DNA of 64,000 bases from Coprinellus micaceus (taxonomy: Eukaryota; Basidiomycota; Agaricomycetes; Agaricales; Psathyrellaceae). Position numbers and translations under genes: made by a program. Below, one piece after another: positions 62,783 through 64,000 of the stretch (positions within the stretch are counted from its first letter, which is position 1; each line of letters opens with the position of its first letter). Below the pieces are notes generated by a model. The model saw only the letters and a list, made by a program, of their open reading frames with translations. It did not search any database and had not been told where the DNA came from. Location: NCBI GenBank assembly GCA_951394405.1, contig OX596339.1, positions 930,001 through 994,000 on the forward strand, read 5' to 3'.

Positions 62783-64000
62783 ATGGACTCGCCGTGGACT
62801 CAAATCCCCCTCAATACCCATGGAACATCCAATATTCAATCACATCACGAGAGGCTATTGGATCGTATTGAGGAGCTGAAAGGCGAGATCAAGGCATTGG
62901 AACGCTCCTACAACACACTTTCCCCACCTAATCACATCCCGCCCGAGGTCTTGTCTAGGATTTTTATCATGGTCCAATGGCGCTCTCGAGCGAGAGGGAT
63001 TGGAAGGACCAGCAACTTAGCTTGGCTCAAGATTACGCACGTGTGTCGGCACTGGCGAGAAATCGCGTTGGAGTGTCTGGCACTCTGGACGACCTTGTCT
63101 TTCATCAAACCCGATTTCAGGGCCCATCTTATGCTTCAACGCTCCAGGAACGCACCCCTCGTTGTCGAATTTCCTCCCTTATCGTCTCAAGGGATGGAGT
63201 ATCGGGAAGTGATTACACAGGCCGTATCTCGACCCGAACGGGTCTGCTCCATATCGCTGTTCTCGTACGAGGGTTACCCACTGGACCTGAGCTTTGTTCT
63301 CTCTCATTTCTCTGGACCAGCACCAGTGTTAGAGCGCCTTTACCTGTCCGGTGATACCGTGGTACAATTTCCCGACGGGTTTCTTGAAGATGGGGCACCA
63401 TGCCTTAAAACCCTCCACCTCTCCAATTGCTACATACCCGACTGGGACTCCCTCCCTCTAGGCTCTCTCTTGACTTCCCTTCACCTGAAACCCCCTGACG
63501 GAGTCAACTGCACGCGCCTTTCTTGGGACGCCTTCCTGGTCCCGCTCCACCGAATGACCCTATTGCAGAAGCTTTCCCTTCAAGTTACCCAATGGCTTCC
63601 GGAGGACGCCGACACCACATCCTCTCCATGGAGTCCGGCTCTGCCATTACCACTGAAAGTCATTCAGTCGGCCATTCTCACCGATTCCGCTCCGTCCATC
63701 AAGAGGTTTTTCGGAGTCATACGGATACCGGAAGCCAAGGATCTGAAGATCGAACACCCCGGCATCCAGGACACAAGGTTTCTTTGAGGTTTTATAACCC
63801 AGTTGATCACTTCTTGGGATAACTCTAGTCGGAAGTCGTTACGGCAGCTTCGGATTCTGGGTCGAGATCTGAATGGGCCAAGGCTTTACTTTACATTCGG
63901 TACTAAACGCGGACGCAGATTACATCTGTCTTTTGCTCGCTCGGCGGTCATTGCGGATGAGGTTCTGAATACCTCGTACGGCCAGATCGACTTCTCCCAC
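62783..64000 (+). pseudogene. F-box-like copy, stop-interrupted, runs off window
   Basis: Core: IPPEVLSRIFIMV, then THVCRHWREIALECLALW, then MLQRSRNAPLVVEF; it is closest to the pseudogene at 37225-35517. The ancestral start appears lost: the family opening M-F-x-P reads LFAP here (CTG at 62771), leaving ATG 62783 as the first usable start. An in-frame TGA at 63785-63787 interrupts the gene; the same frame then stays open to the window end with family-like sequence (ITQLITSWDNS, SLRQLRILGRDL). With two independent defects it is probably a pseudogene. Confidence 0.65.

Larger units (their letters stand above)
55970..64000. repeat. Right arm of inverted duplication
   Basis: Mirror of 35517-41840: an F-box-like gene (56173-57762), a secreted protein gene (60310-62284, minus) and an F-box-like copy (from 62783). 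One additional F-box-like gene, 58323-60020, lies between the first two and has no partner in the left arm. The arm runs off the window. Confidence 0.75.

Overview
This window is nuclear DNA of a filamentous basidiomycete, almost certainly an Agaricomycete (mushroom-forming fungus). Genes are dense and cut by many introns of about 47-60 bp with GT(A/G)NG donors and CTNAC-like branch points. Lineage-typical families are present: a FunK1 fungal-type kinase, a DUF6533 seven-helix protein, many F-box-like/leucine-rich paralogs, and a secreted bicupin oxalate decarboxylase of the wood- and litter-decay type. I saw no rRNA, tRNA, CRISPR or bacterial-type operon. Exon models were built by hand from splice sites and reading frame; where stated, summed exon lengths divide exactly by three. 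Layout, 0-9 kb: UBP8 (SAGA deubiquitinase, minus), an F-box-like gene (plus), a gene-poor stretch with four copies of a conserved hairpin-like motif, THG1 (tRNA-His guanylyltransferase, minus) and a divergent HIT-family hydrolase gene (plus). 9-21.5 kb: a tandem family (copies A, B, a relic and C) sharing an N-terminal cap and a lineage-specific core of unknown function. Copies A and B also carry a C-terminal forkhead domain. In A the forkhead is cut short and fused in frame to two Sfp1-like C2H2 zinc fingers, giving a predicted 1,419-residue protein. B has one 1-bp frameshift, and C has lost the forkhead. 21.9-35.1 kb: a Ser/Pro-rich acidic hypothetical protein, a gene-poor stretch, oxalate decarboxylase, a stray F-box tail fragment, an F-box-like gene and the FunK1 kinase. 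35.5-64 kb: a large inverted segmental duplication. The left arm (about 35.5-41.8 kb) and right arm (about 56-64 kb) each hold, in mirror order, a leucine-rich F-box-like gene, a secreted protein of unknown function and another F-box-like gene. The right arm has one extra F-box gene. Several arm copies are broken. The single-copy centre holds another F-box gene, a TMEM53/DUF829 protein, PPE1 (PP2A methylesterase), a DUF6533 membrane protein, RIX7 (60S biogenesis AAA ATPase) and an allantoate-permease-like MFS transporter. The housekeeping genes (UBP8, THG1, PPE1, RIX7) act in separate pathways and form no functional cluster. The distinctive biology is gene birth and decay: tandem and inverted duplication, domain fusion, premature stops, and one small poly(A) insertion flanked by a target-site duplication.
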